Shown here in pieces: positions 24,374 to 39,767 of a stretch of 64,000 nt of DNA (the first letter of the stretch is position 1; the number at the start of each line of letters is the position of its first letter). Below the pieces are notes generated by a model, which was not told the DNA's origin, made no database searches, and saw nothing but the letters and a program-made list of their open reading frames with translations. Position numbers and translations under genes: made by a program. Location of the stretch: NCBI GenBank assembly GCA_030280995.1, contig JASXTE010000003.1, forward strand, positions 48,410,474-48,474,473. The letters are read 5' to 3'. This DNA comes from Hemileia vastatrix. Taxonomy: Eukaryota; Basidiomycota; Pucciniomycetes; Pucciniales; Zaghouaniaceae.

Positions 24374-25655
24374 GATATGTGATAAGTTAAAATTTGATGC
24401 TCTTAATTGTTATAGAATCTATCTTGTAACATCAAAAATCAAGAATTTTAATTTAACTATCATACTCAATTGAATTTAGATAGTGTATAAGTACACATTA
24501 CTGAATTATATCTATCTTCATGCATATAAAGACATATAATTGTCTAAAAAAGTAAATTTACTACAATAGAAGTTACATTTATATTTTTTTATGATTTTAA
24601 TTAACACATACCTTATACAACTTAATTTATGAAATACATTCAACAAATAGGTAAATATAGACAATCTATAGTCTTTATCATTTTTTATAATAGGCTAGTG
24701 TTTTACATATGAGCCCCTAACATGAAATATTTATTTTCCAATAAGCACAATAGTTTTAGAACATAACTTAATAAGAAAAAAGTGTTTAGGAGCCTATCAA
24801 CATAGTTTTAAGACTTTACCCCTAAACTATTTCATATAGGCAAGGAGTCACTTATATATATACAATTGAAAATCTTATTTAATTAAAACATAATGTATGT
24901 TGGACTTAACTTAGTGAGTTGTTGTATGTGTGTATTTATAATATGGTTTAAGGTTTTAAAAACATTATGCAATACATTTTATAAAAACATGCTAGATGTA
25001 TAAGATATCACTCAAAAGAAGATATCAAGTCTTTAAATAATAAGTGAAACTAAAACCTAGACATAGTTATGTAGAAAACTAAATTTTAAAACTTTATATA
25101 TTGATTTGAAAATGGTTAAATGAAATTGAGCATAATGCATAGATAAAATTAATATTCCTATATGTAAAAATATAGGTAGCCAAGTGGTTAGCTGCAACCA
25201 TGACTGGCACCAAAAACACTGCAGAACCCATGTTCAAACCCCAACAGCAGAATATTGTCAAAGTAAAAAAAGTCAGATTTATGGTGACTGAAGATGATAA
25301 GCCTATAACCAATGTTACAGGCACAAAAAGAAACTATAATGAGATGGAAAACAAGGGGAAGGAAGTTAAGGATAATTGGATATTTAGGATAATCAGGAAA
25401 AGGAGAAAAGTTAAAATTGAGTTGATAACAAGAAGGGAAGCTATAGAAGGAGTTACAGGGCCAAATTAAGAGCTGTATTATCATTATTTCACATTATTTA
25501 TTTAACTTTAAGTTTAAAAACAGATAAATATTAAAGTTTTAATTCTTTTTAAATATCATATATAGTTGAAGACTTGATAGTTCAACTATTTTACTCTTAG
25601 GACCAATCACTTATTAATTGGTCACTTATTTTTTGATATATATCTGATGTACAAA
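24374..25655 (+). repeat. Satellite unit 20, D/B mosaic, 1282 bp
   Basis: Class D between 528 and 595 (528T, 530G, A-run loss, 595A), then class B from 693 on (693A, 694G, 750G, 773A). Starts 45T, 65A with private 106G. ORF 25200-25469. Confidence 0.97.
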
Positions 25656-26938
25656 GATATGTGATAAGTTAAAATTTGATGCTCTTAATTGTTATAGAAT
25701 CTATCTTGTAACATCAAAAATCAAGAATTTTAATTTAACTATCATACTCAATTGAATTTATATAGTGTATAAGTACACATTACTGAATTATATCTATCTT
25801 CATGCATATAAAGACATATAATTGTCTAAAAAAGTAAATTTACTACAATAGAAGTTATATTTATATTTTTTTATGATTTTAATTAACACATACCTTATAC
25901 AACTTAATTTATGAAATACATTCAACAAATAGGTAAATATAGACAATCTATAGTCTTTATCATTTTTTATAATAGGCTAGTGTTTTACATATGAGCCCCT
26001 AACATGAAATATTTATTTTCCAATAAGCACAATAGTTTTAGAACATAACTTAATAAGAAAAAAGTGTTTAGGAGCCTATCAACATAGTTTTAAGACTTTA
26101 CCCCTAAACTATTTCATATAGGCAAGGAGTCACTTATATATATACAATTGAAAATCTTATTTAATTAAAACATAATGTATGTAGAACTTAACTTACTGAG
26201 TTGTTGTATGTGTGTATTTATAATATGGTTTAAGGTTTTAAAAAACATTGTGCAATACATTTTATAAAAACATGCTAGATGTATAAGATATCACTCAAAA
26301 GAAGATATCAAGTCTTTAAATAATAAGTGAAACTAAAATCTAGACATAGTTATGTAGAAAACTAAATTTTAAAACTTTATATATTGATTTGAAAATGGTT
26401 AAATGAAATTGAGCATAATGCATAGATGAAATTAATATTCCTATATGTAAAAATATAGGTAGCCAAGTGGTTAGCTGCAACCATGACTGGCACCAAAAAC
26501 ACTGCAGAACCCATGTTCAAACCCCAACAGCAGAATATTGTCAAAGTAAAAAAAGTCAGATTTATGGTGACTGAAGATGATAAGCCTATAACCAATGTTA
26601 CAGGCACAAAAAGAAACTATAATGAGATGGAAAACAAGGGGAAGGAAGTTAAGGATAATTGGATATTTAGGATAATCAGGAAAAGGAGAAAAGTTAAAAT
26701 TGAGTTGATAACAAGAAGGGAAGCTATAGAAGGAGTTACAGGGCCAAATTAAGAGCTGTATTATCATTATTTCACATTATTTATTTAACTTTAAGTTTAA
26801 AAACAGATAAATATTAAAGTTTTAATTCTTTTTAAATATCATATATAGTTGAAGACTTGATAGTTCAACTATTTTACTCTTAGGACCAATCACTTATTAA
26901 TTGGTCACTTATTTTTTGATATATATCTGATGTACAAA
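25656..26938 (+). repeat. Satellite unit 21, class E
   Basis: Class E with 203T, shared with unit 14, and private 684T. ORF 26483-26752. Confidence 0.97.
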
Positions 26939-28221
26939 GATATGTGATAAGTTAAAATTTGATGCTCTTAATTGTTATAGAATCTATCTTGTAACATCAA
27001 AAATCAAGAATTTTAATTTAACTATCATACTCAATTGAATTTATATAGTGTATAAGTACACATTACTGAATTATATCTATCTTCATGCATATAAAGACAT
27101 ATAATTGTCTAAAAAAGTAAATTTACTACAATAGAAGTTACATTTATATTTTTTTATGATTTTAATTAACACATACCTTATACAACTTAATTTATGAAAT
27201 ACATTCAACAAATAGGTAAATATAGACAATCTATAGTCTTTATCATTTTTTATAATAGGCTAGTGTTTTACATATGAGCCCCTAACATGAAATATTTATT
27301 TTCCAATAAGCACAATAGTTTTAGAACATAACTTAATAAGAAAAAAGTGTTTAGGAGCCTATCAACATAGTTTTAAGACTTTACCCCTAAACTATTTCAT
27401 ATAGGCAAGGAGTCACTTATATATATACAATTGAAAATCTTATTTAATTAAAACATAATGTATGTAGAACTTAACTTAGTGAGTTGTTGTGTGTGTGTAT
27501 TTATAATATGGTTTAAGGTTTTAAAAAACATTGTGCAATACATTTTATAAAAACATGCTAGATGTATAAGATATCACTCAAAAGAAGATATCAAGTCTTT
27601 AAATAATAAGTGAAACTAAAACCTAGACATAGTTATGTAGAAAACTAAATTTTAAAACTTTATATATTGATTTGAAAATGGTTAAATGAAATTGAGCATA
27701 ATGCATAGATGAAATTAATATTCCTATATGTAAAAATATAGGTAGCCAAGTGGTTAGCTGCAACCATGACTGGCACCAAAAACACTGCAGAACCCATGTT
27801 CAAACCCCAACAGCAGAATATTGTCAAAGTAAAAAAAGTCAGATTTATGGTGACTGAAGATGATAAGCCTATAACCAATGTTACAGGCACAAAAAGAAAC
27901 TATAATGAGATGGAAAACAAGGGGAAGGAAGTTAAGGATAATTGGATATTTAGGATAATCAGGAAAAGGAGAAAAGTTAAAATTGAGTTGATAACAAGAA
28001 GGGAAGCTATAGAAGGAGTTACAGGGCCAAATTAAGAGCTGTATTATCATTATTTCACATTATTTATTTAACTTTAAGTTTAAAAACAGATAAATATTAA
28101 AGTTTTAATTCTTTTTAAATATCATATATAGTTGAAGACTTGATAGTTCAACTATTTTACTCTTAGGACCAATCACTTATTAATTGGTCACTTATTTTTT
28201 GATATATATCTGATGTACAAA
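26939..28221 (+). repeat. Satellite unit 22, class A
   Basis: Matches the reference at diagnostic sites. ORF 27766-28035. Confidence 0.97.
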
Positions 28222-29504
28222 GATATGTGATAAGTTAAAATTTGATGCTCTTAATTGTTATAGAATCTATCTTGTAACATCAAAAATCAAGAATTTTAAT
28301 TTAACTATCATACTCAATTGAATTTATATAGTGTATAAGTACACATTACTGAATTATATCTATCTTCATGCATATAAAGACATATAATTGTCTAAAAAAG
28401 TAAATTTACTACAATAGAAGTTACATTTATATTTTTTTATGATTTTAATTAACACATACCTTATACAACTTAATTTATGAAATACATTCAACAAATAGGT
28501 AAATATAGACAATCTATAGTCTTTATCATTTTTTATAATAGGCTAGTGTTTTACATATGAGCCCCTAACATGAAATATTTATTTTCCAATAAGCACAATA
28601 GTTTTAGAACATAACTTAATAAGAAAAAAGTGTTTAGGAGCCTATCAACATAGTTTTAAGACTTTACCCCTAAACTATTTCATATAGGCAAGGAGTCACT
28701 TATATATATACAATTGAAAATCTTATTTAATTAAAACATAATGTATGTAGAACTTAACTTAGTGAGTTGTTGTGTGTGTGTATTTATAATATGGTTTAAG
28801 GTTTTAAAAAACATTGTGCAATACATTTTATAAAAACATGCTAGATGTATAAGATATCACTCAAAAGAAGATATCAAGTCTTTAAATAATAAGTGAAACT
28901 AAAACCTAGACATAGTTATGTAGAAAACTAAATTTTAAAACTTTATATATTGATTTGAAAATGGTTAAATGAAATTGAGCATAATGCATAGATGAAATTA
29001 ATATTCCTATATGTAAAAATATAGGTAGCCAAGTGGTTAGCTGCAACCATGACTGGCACCAAAAACACTGCAGAACCCATGTTCAAACCCCAACAGCAGA
29101 ATATTGTCAAAGTAAAAAAAGTCAGATTTATGGTGACTGAAGATGATAAGCCTATAACCAATGTTACAGGCACAAAAAGAAACTATAATGAGATGGAAAA
29201 CAAGGGGAAGGAAGTTAAGGATAATTGGATATTTAGGATAATCAGGAAAAGGAGAAAAGTTAAAATTGAGTTGATAACAAGAAGGGAAGCTATAGAAGGA
29301 GTTACAGGGCCAAATTAAGAGCGGTATTATCATTATTTCACATTATTTATTTAACTTTAAGTTTAAAAACAGATAAATATTAATGTTTTAATTCTTTTTA
29401 AATATCATATATAGTTGAAGACTTGATAGTTCAACTATTTTACTCTTAGGACCAATCACTTATTAATTGGTCACTTATTTTTTGATATATATCTGATGTA
29501 CAAA
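28222..29504 (+). repeat. Satellite unit 23, class A'
   Basis: 1102G and 1163T, the latter shared with units 32 and 36. ORF 29049-29318. Confidence 0.97.
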
Positions 29505-30787
29505 GATATGTGATAAGTTAAAATTTGATGCTCTTAATTGTTATAGAAGCTATCTTGTAACATCAAAAGTCAAGAATTTTAATTTAACTATCATACTCAA
29601 TTGAATTTATATAGTGTATAAGTACACATTACTGAATTATATCTATCTTCATGCATATAAAGACATATAATTGTCTAAAAAAGTAAATTTACTACAATAG
29701 AAGTTACATTTATATTTTTTTATGATTTTAATTAACACATACCTTATACAACTTAATTTATGAAATACATTCAACAAATAGGTAAATATAGACAATCTAT
29801 AGTCTTTATCATTTTTTATAATAGGCTAGTGTTTTACATATGAGCCCCTAACATGAAATATTTATTTTCCAATAAGCACAATAGTTTTAGAACATAACTT
29901 AATAAGAAAAAAGTGTTTAGGAGCCTATCAACATAGTTTTAAGACTTTACCCCTAAACTATTTCATACAGGCAAGGAGTCACTTATATATATACAATTGA
30001 AAATCTTATTTAATTAAAACATAATGTATGTAGGACTTAACTTACTGAGTTGTTGTATGTGTGTATTTATAATATGGTTTAAGGTTTTAAAAAACATTGT
30101 GCAATACATTTTATAAAAACATGCTAGATGTATAAGATATCACTCAAAAGAAGATATCAAGTCTTTAAATAATAAGTGAAACTAAAACCTAGACATAGTT
30201 ATGTAGAAAACTAAATTTTAAAACTTTATATATTGATTTGAAAATGGTTAAATGAAATTGAGCATAATGCATAGATAAAATTAATATTCCTATATGTAAA
30301 AATATAGGTAGCCAAGTGGTTAGCTGCAACCATGACTGGCACCAAAAACACTGCAGAACCCATGTTCAAACCCCAACAGCAGAATATTGTCAAAGTAAAA
30401 AAAGTCAGATTTATGGTGACTGAAGATGATAAGCCTATAACCAATGTTACAGGCACAAAAAGAAACTATAATGAGATGGAAAACAAGGGGAAGGAAGTTA
30501 AGGATAATTGGATATTTAGGATAATCAGGAAAAGGAGAAAAGTTAAAATTGAGTTGATAACAAGAAGGGAAGCTATAGAAGGAGTTACAGGGCCAAATTA
30601 AGAGCTGTATTATCATTATTTCACATTATTTATTTAACTTTAAGTTTAAAAACAGATAAATATTAAAGTTTTAATTCTTTTTAAATATCATATATAGTTG
30701 AAGACTTGATAGTTCAACTATTTTACTCTTAGGACCAATCACTTATTAATTGGTCACTTATTTTTTGATATATATCTGATGTACAAA
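29505..30787 (+). repeat. Satellite unit 24, class B
   Basis: Class B with 773A; private 464C. Third B-C-D trimer starts here. ORF 30332-30601. Confidence 0.97.
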
Positions 30788-32070
30788 GATATGTGATAAG
30801 TTAAAATTTTATGCTCTTAATTGTTATAGAATCTATCTTGTAACATCAAAAATCAAGAATTTTAATTTAACTATCATATTAAATTGAATTTATATAGTGT
30901 ATAAGTACACATTACTGAATTATATCTATCTTCATGCATATAAAGACATATAATTGTCTAAAAAAGTAAATTTACTACAATAGAAGTTACATTTATATTT
31001 TTTTATGATTTTAATTAACACATACCTTATACAACTTAATTTATGAAATACATTCAACAAATAGGTAAATATAGACAATCTATAGTCTTTATCATTTTTT
31101 ATAATAGGCTAGTGTTTTACATATGAGCCCCTAACATGAAATATTTATTTTCCAATAAGCACAATAGTTTTAGAACATAACTTAATAAGAAAAAAGTGTT
31201 TAGGAGCCTATCAACATAATTTTAAGACTTTACCCCTAAACTATTTCATATAGGCAAGGAGTCACTTATATATATACAATTGAAAATCTTATTTAATTAA
31301 AACATAATGTATGTAGAACTTAACTTAGTGAGTTGTTGTGTGTGTGTATTTATAATATGGTTTAAGGTTTTAAAAAACATTGTGCAATACATTTTATAAA
31401 AACATGCTAGATGTATAAGATATCACTCAAAAGAAGATATCAAGTCTTTAAATAATAAGTGAAACTAAAACCTAGACATAGTTATGTAGAAAACTAAATT
31501 TTAAAACTTTATATATTGATTTGAAAATGGTTAAATGAAATTGAGCATAATGCATAGATGAAATTAATATTCCTATATGTAAAAATATAGGTAGCCAAGT
31601 GGTTAGCTGCAACCATGACTGGCACCAAAAACACTGCAGAACCCATGTTCAAACCCCAACAGCAGAATATTGTCAAAGTAAAAAAAGTCAGATTTATGGT
31701 GACTGAAGATGATAAGCCTATAACCAATGTTACAGGCACAAAAAGAAACTATAATGAGATGGAAAACAAGGGGAAGGAAGTTAAGGATAATTGGATATTT
31801 AGGATAATCAGGAAAAGGAGAAAAGTTAAAATTGAGTTGATAACAAGAAGGGAAGCTATAGAAGGAGTTACAGGGCCAAATTAAGAGCGGTATTATCATT
31901 ATTTCACATTATTTATTTAACTTTAAGTTTAAAAACAGATAAATATTAAAGTTTTAATTCTTTTTAAATATCATATATAGTTGAAGACTTGATAGTTCAA
32001 CTATTTTACTCTTAGGACCAATCACTTATTAATTGGTCACTTATTTTTTGATATATATCTGATGTACAAA
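30788..32070 (+). repeat. Satellite unit 25, class C
   Basis: 23T, 92T, 94A, 432A and 1102G, as units 7 and 10. ORF 31615-31884. Confidence 0.97.
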
Positions 32071-33352
32071 GATATGTGATAAGTTAAAATTTGATGCTCT
32101 TAATTGTTATAGAAGCTATCTTGTAACATCAAAAGTCAAGAATTTTAATTTAACTATCATACTCAATTGAATTTATATAGTGTATAAGTACACATTACTG
32201 AATTATATCTATCTTCATGCATATAAAGACATATAATTGTCTAAAAAAGTAAATTTACTACAATAGAAGTTACATTTATATTTTTTTATGATTTTAATTA
32301 ACACATACCTTATACAACTTAATTTATGAAATACATTCAACAAATAGGTAAATATAGACAATCTATAGTCTTTATCATTTTTTATAATAGGCTAGTGTTT
32401 TACATATGAGCCCCTAACATGAAATATTTATTTTCCAATAAGCACAATAGTTTTAGAACATAACTTAATAAGAAAAAAGTGTTTAGGAGCCTATCAACAT
32501 AGTTTTAAGACTTTACCCCTAAACTATTTCATATAGGCAAGGAGTCACTTATATATATACAATTGAAAATCTTATTTAATTAAAACATAATGTATGTTGG
32601 ACTTAACTTAGTGAGTTGTTGTATGTGTGTATTTATAATATGGTTTAAGGTTTTAAAAACATTATGCAATACATTTTATAAAAACATGCTAGATGTATAA
32701 GATATCACTCAAAAGAAGATATCAAGTCTTTAAATAATAAGTGAAACTAAAACCTAGACATTGTTATGTAGAAAACTAAATTTTAAAACTTTATATATTG
32801 ATTTGAAAATGGTTAAATTAAATTGAGCATAATGCATACATGAAATTAATCTTCCTATATGTAAAAATATAGGTAGCCAAGTGGTTAGCTGCAACCATGA
32901 CTGGCACCAAAAACACTGCAGAACCCATGTTCAAACCCCAACAGCAGAATATTGTCAAAGTAAAAAAAGTCAGATTTATGGTGACTGAAGATGATAAGCC
33001 TATAACCAATGTTACAGGCACAAAAAGAAACTATAATGAGATGGAAAACAAGGGGAAGGAAGTTAAGGATAATTGGATATTTAGGATAATCAGGAAAAGG
33101 AGAAAAGTTAAAATTGAGTTGATAACAAGAAGGGAAGCTATAGAAGGAGTTACAGGGCCAAATTAAGAGCGGTATTATCATTATTTCACATTATTTATTT
33201 AACTTTAAGTTTAAAAACAGATAAATATTAAAGTTTTAATTCTTTTTAAATATCATATATAGTTGAAGACATGATAGTTCAACTATTTTACTCTTAGGAC
33301 CAATCACTTATTAATTGGTCACTTATTTTTTGATATATATCTGATGTACAAA
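32071..33352 (+). repeat. Satellite unit 26, class D with 1102G, 1282 bp
   Basis: Class D with 782C and 1202A, and 1102G. Next unit starts 45T, 65A. Matches unit 37. ORF 32897-33166. Confidence 0.97.
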
Positions 33353-34635
33353 GATATGTGATAAGTTAAAATTTGATGCTCTTAATTGTTATAGAATCTA
33401 TCTTGTAACATCAAAAATCAAGAATTTTAATTTAACTATCATACTCAATTGAATTTATATAGTGTATAAGTACACATTACTGAATTATATCTATCTTCAT
33501 GCATATAAAGACATATAATTGTCTAAAAAAGTAAATTTACTACAATAGAAGTTACATTTATATTTTTTTATGATTTTAATTAACACATACCTTATACAAC
33601 TTAATTTATGAAATACATTCAACAAATAGGTAAATATAGACAATCTATAGTCTTTATCATTTTTTATAATAGGCTAGTGTTTTACATATGAGCCCCTAAC
33701 ATGAAATATTTATTTTCCAATAAGCACAATAGTTTTAGAACATAACTTAATAAGAAAAAAGTGTTTAGGAGCCTATCAACATAGTTTTAAGACTTTACCC
33801 CTAAACTATTTCATATAGGCAAGGAGTCACTTATATATATACAATTGAAAATCTTATTTAATTAAAACATAATGTATGTAGAACTTAACTTAGTGAGTTG
33901 TTGTGTGTGTGTATTTATAATATGGTTTAAGGTTTTAAAAAACATTGTGCAATACATTTTATAAAAACATGCTAGATGTATAAGATATCACTCAAAAGAA
34001 GATATCAAGTCTTTAAATAATAAGTGAAACTAAAACCTAGACATAGTTATGTAGAAAACTAAATTTTAAAACTTTATATATTGATTTGAAAATGGTTAAA
34101 TGAAATTGAGCATAATGCATAGATGAAATTAATATTCCTATATGTAAAAATATAGGTAGCCAAGTGGTTAGCTGCAACCATGACTGGCACCAAAAACACT
34201 GCAGAACCCATGTTCAAACCCCAACAGCAGAATATTGTCAAAGTAAAAAAAGTCAGATTTATGGTGACTGAAGATGATAAGCCTATAACCAATGTTACAG
34301 GCATAAAAAGAAACTATAATGAGATGGAAAACAAGGGGAAGGAAGTTAAGGATAATTGGATATTTAGGATAATCAGGAAAAGGAGAAAAGTTAAAATTGA
34401 GTTGATAACAAGAAGGGAAGCTATAGAAGGAGTTACAGGGCCAAATTAAGAGCGGTATTATCATTATTTCACATTATTTATTTAACTTTAAGTTTAAAAA
34501 CAGATAAATATTAAAGTTTTAATTCTTTTTAAATATCATATATAGTTGAAGACTTGATAGTTCAACTATTTTACTCTTAGGACCAATCACTTATTAATTG
34601 GTCACTTATTTTTTGATATATATCTGATGTACAAA
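33353..34635 (+). repeat. Satellite unit 27, class A'
   Basis: 1102G. Private C to T at 34304 changes ORF residue T42 to I. ORF 34180-34449. Confidence 0.97.
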
Positions 34636-35918
34636 GATATGTGATAAGTTAAAATTTGATGCTCTTAATTGTTATAGAAGCTATCTTGTAACATCAAAAG
34701 TCAAGAATTTTAATTTAACTATCATACTCAATTGAATTTATATAGTGTATAAGTACACATTACTGAATTATATCTATCTTCATGCATATAAAGACATATA
34801 ATTGTCTAAAAAAGTAAATTTACTACAATAGAAGTTACATTTATATTTTTTTATGATTTTAATTAACACATACCTTATACAACTTAATTTATGAAATACA
34901 TTCAACAAATAGGTAAATATAGACAATCTATAGTCTTTATCATTTTTTATAATAGGCTAGTGTTTTACATATGAGCCCCTAACATGAAATATTTATTTTC
35001 CAATAAGCACAATAGTTTTAGAACATAACTTAATAAGAAAAAAGTGTTTAGGAGCCTATCAACATAGTTTTAAGACTTTACCCCTAAACTATTTCATATA
35101 GGCAAGGAGTCACTTATATATATACAATTGAAAATCTTATTTAATTAAAACATAATGTATGTAGAACTTAACTTACTGAGTTGTTGTATGTGTGTATTTA
35201 TAATATGGTTTAAGGTTTTAAAAAACATTGTGCAATACATTTTATAAAAACATGCTAGATGTATAAGATATCACTCAAAAGAAGATATCAAGTCTTTAAA
35301 TAATAAGTGAAACTAAAACCTAGACATAGTTATGTAGAAAACTAAATTTTAAAACTTTATATATTGATTTGAAAATGGTTAAGTGAAATTGAGCATAATG
35401 CATAGATGAAATTAATATTCCTATATGTAAAAATATAGGTAGCCAAGTGGTTAGCTGCAACCATGACTGGCACCAAAAACACTGCAGAACCCATGTTCAA
35501 ACCCCAACAGCAGAATATTGTCAAAGTAAAAAAAGTCAGATTTATGGTGACTGAAGATGATAAGCCTATAACCAATGTTACAGGCACAAAAAGAAACTAT
35601 AATGAGATGGAAAACAAGGGGAAGGAAGTTAAGGATAATTGGATATTTAGGATAATCAGGAAAAGGAGAAAAGTTAAAATTGAGTTGATAACAAGAAGGG
35701 AAGCTATAGAAGGAGTTACAGGGCCAAATTAAGAGCTGTATTATCATTATTTCACATTATTTATTTAACTTTAAGTTTAAAAACAGATAAATATTAAAGT
35801 TTTAATTCTTTTTAAATATCATATATAGTTGAAGACTTGATAGTTCAACTATTTTACTCTTAGGACCAATCACTTATTAATTGGTCACTTATTTTTTGAT
35901 ATATATCTGATGTACAAA
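34636..35918 (+). repeat. Satellite unit 28, class F
   Basis: Class F: class E with 45G, 65G. Private 748G. Next unit starts 45G, 65G although 1102 is T. ORF 35463-35732. Confidence 0.97.
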
Positions 35919-37201
35919 GATATGTGATAAGTTAAAATTTGATGCTCTTAATTGTTATAGAAGCTATCTTGTAACATCAAAAGTCAAGAATTTTAATTTA
36001 ACTATCATACTCAATTGAATTTATATAGTGTATAAGTACACATTACTGAATTATATCTATCTTCATGCATATAAAGACATATAATTGTCTAAAAAAGTAA
36101 ATTTACTACAATAGAAGTTACATTTATATTTTTTTATGATTTTAATTAACACATACCTTATACAACTTAATTTATGAAATACATTCAACAAATAGGTAAA
36201 TATAGACAATCTATAGTCTTTATCATTTTTTATAATAGGCTAGTGTTTTACATATGAGCCCCTAACATGAAATATTTATTTTCCAATAAGCACAATAGTT
36301 TTAGAACATAACTTAATAAGAAAAAAGTGTTTAGGAGCCTATCAACATAGTTTTAAGACTTTACCCCTAAACTATTTCATATAGGCAAGGAGTCACTTAT
36401 ATATATACAATTGAAAATCTTATTTAATTAAAACATAATGTATGTAGGACTTAACTTACTGAGTTGTTGTATGTGTGTATTTATAATATGGTTTAAGGTT
36501 TTAAAAAACATTGTGCAATACATTTTATAAAAACATGCTAGATGTATAAGATATCACTCAAAAGAAGATATCAAGTCTTTAAATAATAAGTGAAACTAAA
36601 ACCTAGACATACTTATGTAGAAAACTAAATTTTAAAACTTTATATATTGATTTGAAAATGGTTAAATGAAATTGAGCATAATGCATAGATGAAATTAATA
36701 TTCCTATATGTAAAAATATAGGTAGCCAAGTGGTTAGCTGCAACCATGACTGGCACCAAAAACACTGCAGAACCCATGTTCAAACCCCAACAGCAGAATA
36801 TTGTCAAAGTAAAAAAAGTCAGATTTATGGTGACTGAAGATGATAAGCCTATAACCAATGTTACAGGCACAAAAAGAAACTATAATGAGATGGAAAACAA
36901 GGGGAAGGAAGTTAAGGATAATTGGATATTTAGGATAATCAGGAAAAGGAGAAAAGTTAAAATTGAGTTGATAACAAGAAGGGAAGCTATAGAAGGAGTT
37001 ACAGGGCCAAATTAAGAGCTGTATTATCATTATTTCACATTATTTATTTAACTTTAAGTTTAAAAACAGATAAATATTAAAGTTTTAATTCTTTTTAAAT
37101 ATCATATATAGTTGAAGACTTGATAGTTCAACTATTTTACTCTTAGGACCAATCACTTATTAATTGGTCACTTATTTTTTGATATATATCTGATGTACAA
37201 A
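35919..37201 (+). repeat. Satellite unit 29, class B'
   Basis: 530G, 541C, 553A, 694C. Pairs with unit 41 in the large duplication. ORF 36746-37015. Confidence 0.97.
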
Positions 37202-38484
37202 GATATGTGATAAGTTAAAATTTGATGCTCTTAATTGTTATAGAATCTATCTTGTAACATCAAAAATCAAGAATTTTAATTTAACTATCATACTCAATTG
37301 AATTTATATAGTGTATAAGTACACATTACTGAATTATATCTATCTTCATGCATATAAAGACATATAATTGTCTAAAAAAGTAAATTTACTACAATAGAAG
37401 TTACATTTATATTTTTTTATGATTTTAATTAACACATACCTTATACAACTTAATTTATGAAATACATTCAACAAATAGGTAAATATAGACAATCTATAGT
37501 CTTTATCATTTTTTATAATAGGCTAGTGTTTTACATATGAGCCCCTAACATGAAATATTTATTTTCCAATAAGCACAATAGTTTTAGAACATAACTTAAT
37601 AAGAAAAAAGTGTTTAGGAGCCTATCAACATAGTTTTAAGACTTTACCCCTAAACTATTTCATATAGGCAAGGAGTCACTTATATATATACAATTGAAAA
37701 TCTTATTTAATTAAAACATAATGTATGTAGAACTTAACTTACTGAGTTGTTGTATGTGTGTATTTATAATATGGTTTAAGGTTTTAAAAAACATTGTGCA
37801 ATACATTTTATAAAAACATGCTAGATGTATAAGATATCACTCAAAAGAAGATATCAAGTCTTTAAATAATAAGTGAAACTAAAACCTAGACATAGTTATG
37901 TAGAAAACTAAATTTTAAAACTTTATATATTGATTTGAAAATGGTTAAATGAAATTGAGCATAATGCATAGATGAAATTAATATTCCTATATGTAAAAAT
38001 ATAGGTAGCCAAGTGGTTAGCTGCAACCATGACTGGCACCAAAAACACTGCAGAACCCATGTTCAAACCCCAACAGCAGAATATTGTCAAAGTAAAAAAA
38101 GTCAGATTTATGGTGACTGAAGATGATAAGCCTATAACCAATGTTACAGGCACAAAAAGAAACTATAATGAGATGGAAAACAAGGGGAAGGAAGTTAAGG
38201 ATAATTGGATATTTAGGATAATCAGGAAAAGGAGAAAAGTTAAAATTGAGTTGATAACAAGAAGGGAAGCTATAGAAGGAGTTACAGGGCCAAATTAAGA
38301 GCTGTATTATCATTATTTCACATTATTTATTTAACTTTAAGTTTAAAAACAGATAAATATTAAAGTTTTAATTCTTTTTAAATATCATATATAGTTGAAG
38401 ACTTGATAGTTCAACTATTTTACTCTTAGGACCAATCACTTATTAATTGGTCACTTATTTTTTGATATATATCTGATGTACAAA
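37202..38484 (+). repeat. Satellite unit 30, class E
   Basis: Class E, no private change noticed. ORF 38029-38298. Confidence 0.97.
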
Positions 38485-39767
38485 GATATGTGATAAGTTA
38501 AAATTTGATGCTCTTAATTGTTATAGAATCTATCTTGTAACATCAAAAATCAAGAATTTTAATTTAACTATCATACTCAATTGAATTTATATAGTGTATA
38601 AGTACACATTACTGAATTATATCTATCTTCATGCATATAAAGACATATAATTGTCTAAAAAAGTAAATTTACTACAATAGAAGTTACATTTATATTTTTT
38701 TATGATTTTAATTAACACATACCTTATACAACTTAATTTATGAAATACATTCAACAAATAGGTAAATATAGACAATCTATAGTCTTTATCATTTTTTATA
38801 ATAGGCTAGTGTTTTACATATGAGCCCCTAACATGAAATATTTATTTTCCAATAAGCACAATAGTTTTAGAACATAACTTAATAAGAAAAAAGTGTTTAG
38901 GAGCCTATCAACATAGTTTTAAGACTTTACCCCTAAACTATTTCATATAGGCAAGGAGTCACTTATATATATACAATTGAAAATCTTATTTAATTAAAAC
39001 ATAATGTATGTAGAACTTAACTTAGTGAGTTGTTGTGTGTGTGTATTTATAATATGGTTTAAGGTTTTAAAAAACATTGTGCAATACATTTTATAAAAAC
39101 ATGCTAGATGTATAAGATATCACTCAAAAGAAGATATCAAGTCTTTAAATAATAAGTGAAACTAAAACCTAGACATAGTTATGTAGAAAACTAAATTTTA
39201 AAACTTTATATATTGATTTGAAAATGGTTAAATGAAATTGAGCATAATGCATAGATGAAATTAATATTCCTATATGTAAAAATATAGGTAGCCAAGTGGT
39301 TAGCTGCAACCATGACTGGCACCAAAAACACTGCAGAACCCATGTTCAAACCCCAACAGCAGAATATTGTCAAAGTAAAAAAAGTCAGATTTATGGTGAC
39401 TGAAGATGATAAGCCTATAACCAATGTTACAGGCACAAAAAGAAACTATAATGAGATGGAAAACAAGGGGAAGGAAGTTAAGGATAATTGGATATTTAGG
39501 ATAATCAGGAAAAGGAGAAAAGTTAAAATTGAGTTGATAACAAGAAGGGAAGCTATAGAAGGAGTTACAGGGCCAAATTAAGAGCTGTATTATCATTATT
39601 TCACATTATTTATTTAACTTTAAGTTTAAAAACAGATAAATATTAAAGTTTTAATTCTTTTTAAATATCATATATAGTTGAAGACTTGATAGTTCAACTA
39701 TTTTACTCTTAGGACCAATCACTTATTAATTGGTCACTTATTTTTTGATATATATCTGATGTACAAA
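38485..39767 (+). repeat. Satellite unit 31, class A
   Basis: Matches the reference at diagnostic sites. ORF 39312-39581. Confidence 0.97.
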
